Source: Salinarimonas soli (GTDB lineage: Bacteria > Pseudomonadota > Alphaproteobacteria > Rhizobiales > Beijerinckiaceae). Taken from it: 64,000 bases of DNA. The notes beneath the pieces are model-generated. The model saw only the letters and a program-made list of their open reading frames with translations. It made no database searches and had not been told where the DNA came from. Positions 42,615-51,201 of the stretch are shown one piece after another; position 1 is the first letter of the stretch; each line of letters begins with the position of its first letter. The DNA is taken from contig NZ_VUOA01000028.1 in assembly GCF_008386575.1 (NCBI RefSeq), forward strand, positions 1-64,000, read 5' to 3'. A program made the translations under genes and the position numbers.

Positions 42615-43274
42615 ATGCCGGCCCTGGAGAGCCTTTCCCCCAATCCCACCCTCGCGCCTGCCCCGTACCCGCACGGGCGGTCCCCTGAGCGCCTGAGCCT
42701 TGCCCTGCGCGCCGGCACAGGGGCTGCCCACGAGGCCGTCGAGCACGCCACGGGCCTGCCCGGCTCGGTGGCGACGCTCGCCGAGTACCGCGCGTGCCTT
42801 GCCGGGTTCGCCCGGGTGATCGGGCCGCTGGAGCAGTCGCTTCGCGCCGTCCCGGGCTTCGCGGCCTACGGGATCTGCCTCGACGAGCGGGCCCGCATGC
42901 CGGCCCTGCGCGCCGACCTGCGCCATCTCGGGATCGACGCCGACGCGCTCGCCCCGGTCTCCCCGCCCCGCCTCGGCGATCTCGCCGCGGGGCTCGGCGC
43001 GCTCTACGTCGTCGAGGGCTCGGTCCTCGGTGGCCGCGTGATCCTTGATGCGCTCTCGGGGCGTCTGGGCGACGAGATCGCCGCCGCCGCCGCCTTCTTC
43101 GGCGGCCGGGGCCCGCGCACCGGGCTCCTCTGGCAGACCTTCCGCGCCGCCCTCGACCGCTTCGGCGAGGACCACCCGGGGCGTGCGAGCGACGTGATCG
43201 CGGGAGCGGAGCGCACCTTCGACGCCTTCACGGCCGCCTTCCGCGCCCACCCGATCGCCGGAGGGCAGCCATGA
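42615..43274 (+). CDS. bphO: Biliverdin-producing heme oxygenase (BphO)
   Basis: Heme oxygenase supplying biliverdin to the phytochrome encoded next. The 219-aa protein has the proximal His helix ALRAGTGAAHEAVEHATG and the distal helix GALYVVEGSVLGGRVI that defines bacterial heme oxygenases of this group. The N-terminal 25 residues are a Pro-rich lead. Its stop overlaps the phytochrome ATG (ATGA), so translation is coupled. Confidence 0.9.
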   Translation: MPALESLSPNPTLAPAPYPHGRSPERLSLALRAGTGAAHEAVEHATGLPGSVATLAEYRACLAGFARVIGPLEQSLRAVPGFAAYGICLDERARMPALRADLRHLGIDADALAPVSPPRLGDLAAGLGALYVVEGSVLGGRVILDALSGRLGDEIAAAAAFFGGRGPRTGLLWQTFRAALDRFGEDHPGRASDVIAGAERTFDAFTAAFRAHPIAGGQP

Positions 43275-46078
43275 GAGCCGATCCGGCCCCGCGTCCGCGC
43301 GACGCCACCGACGCCGACCTCGCGACCTGCGCGAACGAGCCGATCCATATTCCCGGCGCCATCCAGCCCCACGGCGCCCTCGTCGCGGCCGATGCCGAGA
43401 CGCTGCGGGTCACCCATGTGAGCGCCAATCTCGGGCGCGCGACGGGCGTGTCCGGGCGCGCTGGGCTCGGGCGGCCCCTCGCGGAGCTCCTCGGGGCCGA
43501 CGCCGTGACGGCGATTCTGGCCGCCCTGTCGGGCGAGCGCTACTCGCCGGGCAACGTCCTCACCCTCGACCTGCCCTTCCCCCGCGATCCGCGCCGCAAC
43601 GTGATGGCCCATCGCTCGGGCGGTCGGATCGTCGTCGAGATCGAGCCCGCGAGCCCCGAGGCGAACTTCGAGGTCGCCCTGGCCCGGGCCCAGGCGGTGG
43701 TGGGCGGCTTGCGCCGCACGGGGTCGCTCGGCGAGCTGTGCGACCGGGCGGCCCGCGAGATCCGCGCGCTGACGGGCTACGACCGGGTCATGGTCTACCG
43801 GTTCAATCCGGAGGGCCACGGCCAGGTGGTGGCGGAGGATCGCCAGGCGGACCTGGAGAGCTTCCTCGACCTTCGCTACCCGGCCACCGACATTCCGGCC
43901 CAGGCGCGCCGCCTCTATCTCCTCCAGCGGGTGCGCACCATCGGGCGCGTCGACTACGAGCCCGTGCCCGTCCTCGCCGACGCGGCGCTGGGCGACGCCG
44001 CCCCGCTCGACATGAGCTATTGCGCCCTCCGCAGCGTCTCCCCCGTCCACCTGGAATATCTCGCCAATATGGGCGTGGGCGCGACCTTCGCGATCTCGAT
44101 CGTGCAGGACGAGACCCTGTGGGGCATGGTGGTGTGCCATCACGGCGCGCCGCGCACGCCCTCGGCCGACATGCGCGCCTTGTGCGACCTCATCGGCCAG
44201 CTCCTCGGTCTCCTCGTGGGCGAGGCCGAGGAGCGCGAGGACCTGCGCGTCCGGATGCAGCGCCAGGAGACGCTCTCCGAGCTCGCCTCCGCGCTGGAGG
44301 GGGCTCGTGGCGTCGCCGACGGGCTCGCCGGGGCGGGCCACGCCCTCCTGCGTCTCGTAGACGCCACCGGCGCCTTCGTGCGCCTTGGCGGGCGCATCCG
44401 GGCCATCGGCGCGACGCCGCCCGAGAGCGCGGCGGAACGGATCTTCCAGGCGGTGCTCGGCCCCGTGGGCGACGACGCCGCCGCGATCGAGGCCCTGGGC
44501 GAGCGCTCGCCCGATCTCGCGGGCTTCCGCGCGGAGGCAAGCGGCGTGCTCGCCCTGCCGGTCGCGAACAATCCGGGCGATGGTGTCGTGTGGTTCAGGC
44601 CCGAGGTGGCCCGCACCGTGACCTGGGGCGGCGATCCCGGGCGCAAGGCCGAGATCGACCCCGGCACGGGCCGCCTCTCGCCCCGCAAGTCCTTCGCGGC
44701 CTGGACCGAGACGGTCCGCGGCCGCTCCCTGCCCTGGTCGTCCGGCGACCGGCGCGCCGCGGCGGATCTGCGCCGCCTCGTCACGCGGGCGCTCCTGCGC
44801 CAGGCCGAGGCCGAGCTGATGCGGGTCGCCAACATCGATCCCCTCACGGGCCTGCCCAACCGCCGCCTCTTCGAGCAGCAGATCGCCCGCTGGCGCTCGG
44901 GCACGCCGCCCGCGCCGGCCGCCCTCCTGTTCTTCGATCTCGACCGGTTCAAGACGGTGAACGATTCGCTCGGCCACGCGGCCGGCGACGAGCTCCTCGT
45001 CCAGATCGCCGGGCGCCTCGGAAGCCTGGTCGGCCCCGCCGACCTCGCGGCGCGCATCGGAGGCGACGAGTTCGTGGTGTTCTGCGAGGGCGCCGACGTC
45101 GCCGCGGCGACGGCTCTCGCGGAGCGGATCATCGCCTCCTTCGACGAGCCCCTCGCCGCCGCCGGGCGCCCGCACCGGGCCGCGGTCAGCGTCGGGATCG
45201 CCTGCGCCTCGGCGTCGGGCGCGGCCGATCTCCTGCGCGACGCGGACGCCGCCATGTACGCGGCCAAGCGCGCGGGCGGCAACCGGGCCGTGGTGTTCCA
45301 GCCCGAGCTGCAGGAGACCGCCCTACGCACCTTCAAGACCGAGCAGGATCTGTTCTACGCCCTCGACCGCGGCGAGCTCGTCCTGTTCTACCAGCCCATC
45401 GTGGCGCTGCCCGGGGAACGGATCATCGGCTTCGAGGCCCTGATCCGCTGGCATCATCCCGAGCGCGGCTGGATCACGCCCGCGGAGTTCATCCCCCGCG
45501 CCGAGGAGACGGGGCTCATCGGCCGCATCGGGCAATGGGTCGTCGAGGAGGGCCTGCGCGAGCTAGCCGCCTGGCCCGGCACCGAGCTGCGCCTCTCGGT
45601 CAACGTCTCGCCGCGCCAGCTCTCCGACGGGGCCCTCCACGACGCGCTCGCGCGGGCCCTGGAGCGGGAGGGCGTGGAGCCCGGCCGGATCATCCTCGAG
45701 GTCACTGAGGGCGCGCTCATGGACCAGGGCGCGGTGCGGGAACTCGCGCGGCTGAGGGAGCTCGGCTGCCTCGTCGCCGTCGACGATTTCGGAACGGGCT
45801 ATTCCTCGCTGGCCTATCTCCAGCGCCTTCCGATCGACGTCATCAAGATCGACCGGGAGTTCGTCTCGGCGCTCGGGGAGGATCCCAAGGCCGACCGCTT
45901 CATGCGGGCTCTCGTGGGCCTCGCCCATACCCTCGAGCTGCGCGTGGTGGCGGAGGGCGTGGAGACCGCGGCCCAGCGCGACGCGCTGACCGCGATGGGC
46001 TGCGAGACGGGCCAGGGCTATCTCTTCTCCCGGCCCGTACCGAGCACCGAGGCGCGCGCCCTGATCGCAGGGGCCTGA
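43271..46078 (+). CDS. bphP: Bacteriophytochrome with GGDEF-EAL output (BphP)
   Basis: Red/far-red photoreceptor controlling cyclic di-GMP. In order: PAS domain with the biliverdin-binding Cys20 (LATCANEPIHIPGAIQPHG), GAF with PATDIPAQARRLYLLQ and MSYCALRSVSPVHLEYLANM, PHY with the PRKSF tongue motif, a GGDEF domain (RIGGDEFVVF near residue 597) and an EAL domain (FEALIRWHHPERG near residue 722). All chromophore-binding positions I can check are present, so the protein is probably photoactive. GGDEF-EAL phytochromes are known in several alphaproteobacteria. 935 aa. Confidence 0.94.
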   Translation: MRADPAPRPRDATDADLATCANEPIHIPGAIQPHGALVAADAETLRVTHVSANLGRATGVSGRAGLGRPLAELLGADAVTAILAALSGERYSPGNVLTLDLPFPRDPRRNVMAHRSGGRIVVEIEPASPEANFEVALARAQAVVGGLRRTGSLGELCDRAAREIRALTGYDRVMVYRFNPEGHGQVVAEDRQADLESFLDLRYPATDIPAQARRLYLLQRVRTIGRVDYEPVPVLADAALGDAAPLDMSYCALRSVSPVHLEYLANMGVGATFAISIVQDETLWGMVVCHHGAPRTPSADMRALCDLIGQLLGLLVGEAEEREDLRVRMQRQETLSELASALEGARGVADGLAGAGHALLRLVDATGAFVRLGGRIRAIGATPPESAAERIFQAVLGPVGDDAAAIEALGERSPDLAGFRAEASGVLALPVANNPGDGVVWFRPEVARTVTWGGDPGRKAEIDPGTGRLSPRKSFAAWTETVRGRSLPWSSGDRRAAADLRRLVTRALLRQAEAELMRVANIDPLTGLPNRRLFEQQIARWRSGTPPAPAALLFFDLDRFKTVNDSLGHAAGDELLVQIAGRLGSLVGPADLAARIGGDEFVVFCEGADVAAATALAERIIASFDEPLAAAGRPHRAAVSVGIACASASGAADLLRDADAAMYAAKRAGGNRAVVFQPELQETALRTFKTEQDLFYALDRGELVLFYQPIVALPGERIIGFEALIRWHHPERGWITPAEFIPRAEETGLIGRIGQWVVEEGLRELAAWPGTELRLSVNVSPRQLSDGALHDALARALEREGVEPGRIILEVTEGALMDQGAVRELARLRELGCLVAVDDFGTGYSSLAYLQRLPIDVIKIDREFVSALGEDPKADRFMRALVGLAHTLELRVVAEGVETAAQRDALTAMGCETGQGYLFSRPVPSTEARALIAGA

Positions 46079-46127
46079 TAGCCGTCGCGGACCTTAGAGG
46101 CTGGCTCATGAGTATGGCCTACCCTTC

Positions 46128-46253
46128 ACCCTCGTCCTGAGGTGCCCGCCGGAGGCGGGCCTCGAAGGGCGCTCCAGGGATCTCCCCCGATTGCGGCATG
46201 CTGCTGCGTGCTTCGAGGGGTCCGCTGGCGCGGGCACCTCAGCATGAGGGGGA
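46128..46253. repeat. Family A intergenic repeat copy
   Basis: Begins CCTCGTCCTGAGGTGCCCGC and ends GGCACCTCAGCATGAGGGGG, with the CCTCGAAGGGCGCTCCAGGG block shared with the 17006 copy. It directly follows the phytochrome gene by 50 nt. Confidence 0.75.
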
Positions 46254-46758
46254 CAGGAGCAAGCCCTGTCGGGGCAGGCTCTTAGATCCTATGGCACGAA
46301 GGGGCTCAGCCACGGGACCCAGCTCTGACAGCCGTGGACGACGATTGGGCTTCGACGCGGCGGAGCTCGTGGAGGCGGCCATCGCACGGCTGGAACGGGC
46401 CGAGGCGCGCCCGCTCACGACGGCAGCCGGATCCGGCGAGGACGGGTTCCGCCCCAGGGTAGCGAGATCCAGCCGCTCCCGGGCCGCGGGACTGATCGTG
46501 CTCGGCACGACGAGGATGCCGGAGCTCTCCCTCGTCTCCATCACCGAGCGGATGGGCCCTTCCTGAAGCAGGCGGCGGAGCCATGCCGGTCTGGAGCGTC
46601 GAAGGGCAGCCCGCCGCGAGGCTGCCGCCGCACCCGACGGGCGAGGATCCCCCGGTCGGCGTCCAGCCGGTTCGGGACGAGGGCACGCTCTCCCCTGCCC
46701 CGCCGGATCGAGATCGCCCGCCCCTGGGCGGAGCGGGCACTTCCAGGGTTCTAGGCGC
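46254..46758. other. 505-nt stretch with no confidently called gene; possible decayed gene
   Basis: I see no recognisable protein. Codon-like GC3 patterns occur on both strands: a minus-strand frame over about 46239-46600 contains LLQEGPIRSVMETRESSG and ISPAARERLDLATLG, and a plus-strand frame contains GFDAAELVEAAIARLERAEA. Neither has a good start signal or a recognisable domain, so I treat the region as a possible remnant. Confidence 0.3.
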
Positions 46759-47289
46759 TCAGCGCCACTCGTCCTCGCGCGGGATGCGGCCGTGCGGTGT
46801 GTGGTCGTCGATGGCGCGGGGGAGATCGCGCGAGAGCCGGGACAGGAGCTCGTCGCGGGACAGGCCCGTGCGCTGCTGCAGGTCGGACAGCACGTCGGGG
46901 CCGATGGCCTGCTCCAGCTGATGCGGGGCGATCTCGCGGTTCGGGCCCGGGGCGACCCAGGAATCGGCGATCTCGCCGTGGCCGCTCTGGCGGAAGCGGT
47001 CGACGGTCTCGTTCATGCCGCCGCCGAGCAGGCTGCCGAGGCCGCCGCCCGCGCCGCCGAGCAGCCCGCCCAGCAGGCCGCCGAGGCCGCCGCCCTGGCC
47101 CATGCCGCCGCCGCCTGGCCCGCCCTGGCTCATCCCACCTTGAGGCATGCCGCCGCGCGGGTTCATACCGCCGCCCTGGCCGCCGCCCTGGGCGCCGCTG
47201 ACCATCTCGGCGAGCTTGTCGCGGTTCTGGTAACCGGCGACGGCGAGGAGGCCCAGAAGGGCCGTCATAGACGGAAATCCGTTGTTCAT
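46759..47289 (-). CDS. YidB-like DUF937 family protein
   Basis: A 176-aa protein with a Gly/Met/Gln-rich low-complexity middle (GGQGGGMNPRGGMPQGG). This is followed by a DUF937-type C-terminus: GLGGLLGGLLGG, MNETVDRFRQSGHGEIADSW, EIAPHQLEQAIGPDVLSDL and LSRDELLSRLSRDLP. This is the YidB pattern. The function is unknown. AAGGAG 8 nt before the ATG. No signal peptide. Confidence 0.8.
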   Translation of the reverse strand: MNNGFPSMTALLGLLAVAGYQNRDKLAEMVSGAQGGGQGGGMNPRGGMPQGGMSQGGPGGGGMGQGGGLGGLLGGLLGGAGGGLGSLLGGGMNETVDRFRQSGHGEIADSWVAPGPNREIAPHQLEQAIGPDVLSDLQQRTGLSRDELLSRLSRDLPRAIDDHTPHGRIPREDEWR

Positions 47290-47348
47290 CGGGGTGCTCC
47301 TTGCAGAATCCGGGATGGGAACACCCAACCCGCCCCCTGGTTCCGGGA

Positions 47349-47678
47349 TCAGCGCTGCGCCGCCTGGCGCCAGGGCCGCACCGTCACGTCGCCTTCCGTG
47401 TAGAACACCACCCGGTAGGCGCGGTGATCGGCCTCGTCCGGGGCGAAGCCGCCGCGGCAGACCACGAGGGCCACGCGGCCCTCGTTCTCGAAGCCGAGCT
47501 CCGCGACATGACCCACCACGGCGCAGCCATAGCCGGCGTCGCGGATCGAGGTGGCGAGCGCGTGGGTCCAGGGCTGCACCATCCCGTCCTCGCCGCTGGT
47601 GGGCGAGACGGCGAGGAACGCCGCTACGAGATACGGTGCAGGCTGCATGGGCCGATCCGCCGGGCTCGTCGCAGGCAT
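47349..47678 (-). CDS. Hypothetical 109-aa protein
   Basis: A 109-aa protein of unknown function with alternating beta-like segments (GCAVVGHVAELGFENEGRVA, RAYRVVFYTEGDVTVRPW). GGGAG five nt before the ATG at 47678 supports this start. I do not recognise it. Adjacent to YidB-like and a small exported-protein gene on the same strand, which may form a unit. Confidence 0.6.
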   Translation of the reverse strand: MPATSPADRPMQPAPYLVAAFLAVSPTSGEDGMVQPWTHALATSIRDAGYGCAVVGHVAELGFENEGRVALVVCRGGFAPDEADHRAYRVVFYTEGDVTVRPWRQAAQR

Positions 47679-47747
47679 CGTACTCCCGTTTCCCGCATCG
47701 GGGAATCGGGCCGTGCCCGCCCGCGACGGGCCTGCCGGCAGACCCGC

Positions 47748-47939
47748 TCAGATCACGTCGCAGGGCGTTCCCTCGGGCGGCCTTGCCGTGTGCATCATCG
47801 CGAGCGGATCGACCGACGCGGCGACGCTCGCCTCGCCCGCCTCCTCGGCCTGGGTGACGGGCGGGTTCGTCAGCATCGTGCCCCAGAAGGCGAGGGTCGC
47901 GACGAGGAAGGCGGCCGTGAAGATCGCGGGCTTGCGCAT
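47748..47939 (-). CDS. Small exported or membrane-anchored protein (63 aa)
   Basis: Starts with a signal-anchor-like stretch RKPAIFTAAFLVATLAFWG, then TMLTNPPVTQAEEAG and a hydrophilic tail of about 30 residues. Unrecognised, but short proteins of this shape are common in Methylobacteriaceae by my recollection. The ATG at 47939 is preferred over upstream starts, which would give a basic extension. Confidence 0.55.
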   Translation of the reverse strand: MRKPAIFTAAFLVATLAFWGTMLTNPPVTQAEEAGEASVAASVDPLAMMHTARPPEGTPCDVI

Positions 47940-48258
47940 GGGTGAAGCTCTCCGGATGGCGGGTCGTCGGAGGGGCGGGGCGCGCACGTCCCGCCCGATG
48001 GGTCAGGCAACCGGGGGCGGAGCGGGGTCGATCTTTGGGCGCGTGGGCATCGTCGGCCTTGCTCGGCGAGCGGTCGTCGCAGGAGCTCAAGGTGCGCAGC
48101 TTCCATCGGACGCCGCGTCAGCCGTTTGGCGGATGCGCGGGATCAATTTCCGGGGAGCCCCGCGATGGCCGAGGGCGGACAGGCGGACCGCCGGCCCGCC
48201 GAGGGCTTGCGGAAGCGCTTCCCGCACGCTCACCAAAGCCCTGAAGCGCCCTTCAAGC

Positions 48259-48277
48259 TGGAACAAAACAGGTTCCA
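48259..48277. promoter_or_regulatory. TGGAAC-N7-GTTCCA dyad upstream of the TAXI gene
   Basis: An exact inverted repeat with 6-bp arms and a 7-nt A-rich spacer, 86 nt before the TAXI binding-protein ATG. It may be an operator for that gene. Function is inferred only from symmetry and position. Confidence 0.3.
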
Positions 48278-48362
48278 ACGGACTTCATGGTGAAGGTTTG
48301 CGAGCGCACCGACTCCGATTTCGCAATTCTGGCGTCAGGATTGCCCAAGTGGATTTCGCCCG

Positions 48363-49517
48363 ATGGCACACGCGTTCTCACGGCTGTCCCACTGTCTCGG
48401 CTTGCCGCGTGCCCTGGTGTCCGTCGCCCTGCTCGCCGCCGTTGCCCTGCCCCCCGCGCCCGCTGACGCCGCCGAGACGTCGACGGCTCAGGCCCGCTCG
48501 GTGGGGCAATCGACGTTGCGAAAGTCCGGCGGCGGCAATCCGAGGGTGGTCGAGATCGTCTCCAATGCCCTCGGCGAGACCGAGTTCCGCTTCGCCGACG
48601 AGATGGCAGCTGCCGTGGCCTCGGCTCAGGAGACGGGGCCGAACGGCGAGGTCGCGCTGCGCGTCACCCCCGTCACGGGGCCCGGCGGCATCCACACGGT
48701 GCGGGACGTGCTGACGCTTCCTAACGCGGATTTCGGCATCGTCTCCACCCGCGTCCTGGAGCGCCTGCGCGAGACGGGCGAGTTCGGCGACATCACCCGC
48801 CGGATCACCTACGTGGCGCCGCTCTATATGGAGGAGGTGCACCTCCTGGCAGGCCCCAAGGTGCGCTCGCTTGGCGATCTCGAAGGTCAGCCGGTGAGCA
48901 TCGGGCGCGACGAGAGCACAACGCAGGTGGTGGCCCGCGAGATCCTGGCGAGCGCGGGCGTGAAGGTCCAGGAAGAGCGGCACGATCTGCGGGGCTCCAT
49001 CGCGGCCCTCAAGGCGGGCGAGATCGCGGCGGCGTTCATCGTCTCGGGCAAGCCCATCGACGGTCTCAAGACGCTGTCCCCTGCCGACGGGCTGCATCTC
49101 GTGCCGCTCGACGTCGCCTCGCCCGAGCCCGACTACCTGCCGAGCGCCATCAGCGGCGAGGATTACCCTGAGCTGCTCCGTCCGGGGGAGAGCGTCGACA
49201 CCCTCGCGGTGCAGAACGTGCTCTTCGCCTATGACTGGCCGAAGCGGTCCGCGCGGGCGCAGCTCGGCGAGGGGTTCATCCAGAGCCTCATCTGGCGCCT
49301 GTCCACGCTTCAGAAGCCGCCCGGCCACCCGAAATGGCAGGAGGTCAACCTCGCAGGATCCCTGCCGGGACTGCGCCGCTACGCGGGCATGGAGGCCTAT
49401 CTCAAGAAGGCGGGGCTTCGCGGGCCGGAGCCCGCCAGCAAGATCGCGGGCGACGCCGCCCCCACCCGCACCATCCCCCTTCGCCCGGACGTCCCCCCGA
49501 CCACCGGCTCCCGCTGA
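48363..49517 (+). CDS. TAXI-family TRAP transporter substrate-binding protein
   Basis: A 384-aa periplasmic TAXI-type solute-binding protein. A signal peptide (about residues 15-37) precedes the fold, with PVTGPGGIHTVRDVLTLPNAD, GQPVSIGRDESTTQVVAREIL and GEIAAAFIVSGKP. These match the TAXI core that usually binds glutamate or similar ligands. No TRAP membrane component is adjacent, so it is an orphan, like the DctP-like protein at 38180. The following gene starts 14 nt after its stop, so the two are probably cotranscribed. Confidence 0.85.
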   Translation: MAHAFSRLSHCLGLPRALVSVALLAAVALPPAPADAAETSTAQARSVGQSTLRKSGGGNPRVVEIVSNALGETEFRFADEMAAAVASAQETGPNGEVALRVTPVTGPGGIHTVRDVLTLPNADFGIVSTRVLERLRETGEFGDITRRITYVAPLYMEEVHLLAGPKVRSLGDLEGQPVSIGRDESTTQVVAREILASAGVKVQEERHDLRGSIAALKAGEIAAAFIVSGKPIDGLKTLSPADGLHLVPLDVASPEPDYLPSAISGEDYPELLRPGESVDTLAVQNVLFAYDWPKRSARAQLGEGFIQSLIWRLSTLQKPPGHPKWQEVNLAGSLPGLRRYAGMEAYLKKAGLRGPEPASKIAGDAAPTRTIPLRPDVPPTTGSR

Positions 49518-49531
49518 CGAGGACTTCATCG

Positions 49532-50119
49532 ATGAGACTTCATGCCCTGCTCACGGCCGCTGCCCTTTGCGCCGGCCCGGCCCTCGCCCAGGAGGCGCCC
49601 CAGAACGCCCATCTCGAGCACCTCGGGCATTCCGGACTCGGCAAGCCGGTCGACCTGCGGGATCCTCAGCACCGCCGTGTCGCGCAGGCACTCGGGCAGA
49701 GCAGGGCTGCGGCGGCGCCCGCGCCGAAGCGTACGGGCTCGATCAAGCCGGGCGGGCGTACGAGCCTCAACCCCCGCCTCGTCGCCGAGCGCCGCGGGTA
49801 CAAGCGGGTGTCGTCGCTCGTGAACTTCCCGGCCTTCTTCCCCGGGATCGGGGTGGTCTACGTGAAGCCCGACACCCTGCCCGTTGGGCCGTTCCTATCC
49901 TTCGACCGCAAGGACCGTCTCGTCAGCACGATCTACATGCTGCCCCTGGACCAGATGAACGAGCGCAAGCGCTTCGAGGCGGAGACCGGCTTCCAGGGAG
50001 CCCGGGTCGACCACACCACGATGTACTTCAACGAGGGGCATCCCGGCGTCGACATGCCCCACTACCACTACGTTCTCTGGCACGTGAGCAAGAAGAACGA
50101 GGCGCTCGTCGCGAAATAG
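49532..50119 (+). CDS. Exported protein of unknown function with HPG-PHYHY motif
   Basis: A 195-aa periplasmic protein with a signal peptide (MRLHALLTAAALCAGPALA), an Ala/Pro-rich linker, and a folded half with FFPGIGVVYVKPDTLPVGPF, RLVSTIYMLPLDQM, and EGHPGVDMPHYHYVLWHV. The last motif resembles the TTHB210-like/DUF5602 pattern from memory, which I cannot confirm. GAGGA about 13 nt upstream of the ATG is not ideally placed. It follows the TAXI gene closely. Confidence 0.65.
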   Translation: MRLHALLTAAALCAGPALAQEAPQNAHLEHLGHSGLGKPVDLRDPQHRRVAQALGQSRAAAAPAPKRTGSIKPGGRTSLNPRLVAERRGYKRVSSLVNFPAFFPGIGVVYVKPDTLPVGPFLSFDRKDRLVSTIYMLPLDQMNERKRFEAETGFQGARVDHTTMYFNEGHPGVDMPHYHYVLWHVSKKNEALVAK

Positions 50120-50138
50120 TCCAGCAAGGCCCATCGTC

Positions 50139-51191
50139 ATGCGTCGCAGCAGAACCCTCATCGACGACTGGCAGGCGCAGCACGGCCGGGCGCGCGGGCG
50201 CCGTCGCCTCGCCGTGGCCGCCGGCGCCATGCTGGTTCTCGGCGGCGTGGCCACGATGGCGCTCACGCTGCCACGGCCCGGGGAGCGCGTCGCCGAGGCG
50301 CCTGCCGCGCCTGCTTCCGTGCCTCGACAGGAGATCGCCGAGGCCCCGTCCCCGCCGCCTGGGCCGTCCCTTCGTGAGGAGCGCGTCGCGGAGATCCCTG
50401 CTGTCCCTCTGCCCGCACCCGTCAGCGAGGAGATGATCGCCGCCATCCCGGCCCTGCCCACGCCGGCGCCCGCCCCGACGCTGGAGATCACGCAGGCGCC
50501 CGCCCCTTCACCGCCGGTCCGCGTGGCTCAGGCGACTCCCGCGCCCGCGCCGCCCGAGCCGCAGGTCGCTGTGGTGTTGCCGCCACCGGCACCCGAACCG
50601 GATCTCCGCGGGCAGGCCGCACAGGCACCGCCCGCGCCGGTCGTCGAGGCGCGTGTCGTGGAGGTGCCCCCTGTACCGCCGCCGCCCATCCCCGAGGTGC
50701 GAATCGTGGAGGCGCCGCCAGCCCCCCTGGTCACAGAGAGGACCGCCGAAGCCGCGCCACAGGTAGCCGCGGCACCGCCCGCGCCGGCGCCGGTTCCCGC
50801 GCCCGAGGAGCGGCGCGCGGAGGCGGCTATGGCGGCGCGGGATCCGGAGGCGACGGGGACGACGCCGCCGCAGCCCGGCGTGGTGCCGGCACCCGCGATG
50901 CAGAACCGGACCGTGAGCGCCGCGAACGCGGACTTTCAGCGGGCTGAGGGGTTGCTCCAGCAGGGCAACATCCCCGGCGCCCGGCTCCTGCTCTCCCGCG
51001 CCGCCGGCCAGGGCAACGCGCTCGCGGCGTACCGGCTCGCGGAGACCTACGATCCGGAGGTGCTCAAGCGCTGGGGCGTGGTGGGTCTCGCCGGAGATCC
51101 CGACCGGGCCCGCGAGCTCTACCGCAAGGCCCGGGACGCCGGCCAAGGCCGGCCCGACGAGAACGTCGCCCGCGCCGCCGCGGAGCCGTGA
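50139..51191 (+). CDS. Membrane-anchored Pro-rich protein with SEL1-like C-terminus
   Basis: A 350-aa protein. A signal-anchor near residues 27-45 is followed by about 210 residues of a Pro-Ala-rich repeat, in which a unit like V-x-E-A/I-P-A-P-P recurs roughly every 16-20 residues (for example RVAEIPAVPLPAP and RVVEVPPVPPPP). The last 95 residues are a SEL1/TPR-like unit (FQRAEGLLQQGNIPGARLLL, AAYRLAETYDPEVL, DRARELYRKARDAG). It resembles a periplasmic spacer-plus-adaptor. It follows the gene at 49532 by 19 nt. Confidence 0.75.
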   Translation: MRRSRTLIDDWQAQHGRARGRRRLAVAAGAMLVLGGVATMALTLPRPGERVAEAPAAPASVPRQEIAEAPSPPPGPSLREERVAEIPAVPLPAPVSEEMIAAIPALPTPAPAPTLEITQAPAPSPPVRVAQATPAPAPPEPQVAVVLPPPAPEPDLRGQAAQAPPAPVVEARVVEVPPVPPPPIPEVRIVEAPPAPLVTERTAEAAPQVAAAPPAPAPVPAPEERRAEAAMAARDPEATGTTPPQPGVVPAPAMQNRTVSAANADFQRAEGLLQQGNIPGARLLLSRAAGQGNALAAYRLAETYDPEVLKRWGVVGLAGDPDRARELYRKARDAGQGRPDENVARAAAEP

Positions 51192-51201
51192 GGGCGTTCG
51201 C

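Noticed and set aside
43004-45175. A 723-codon minus-strand frame opposite the phytochrome
   Set aside because: It is antisense to a gene with intact PAS-GAF-PHY-GGDEF-EAL motifs, and its translation is repetitive Arg/Ala/Gly/His.
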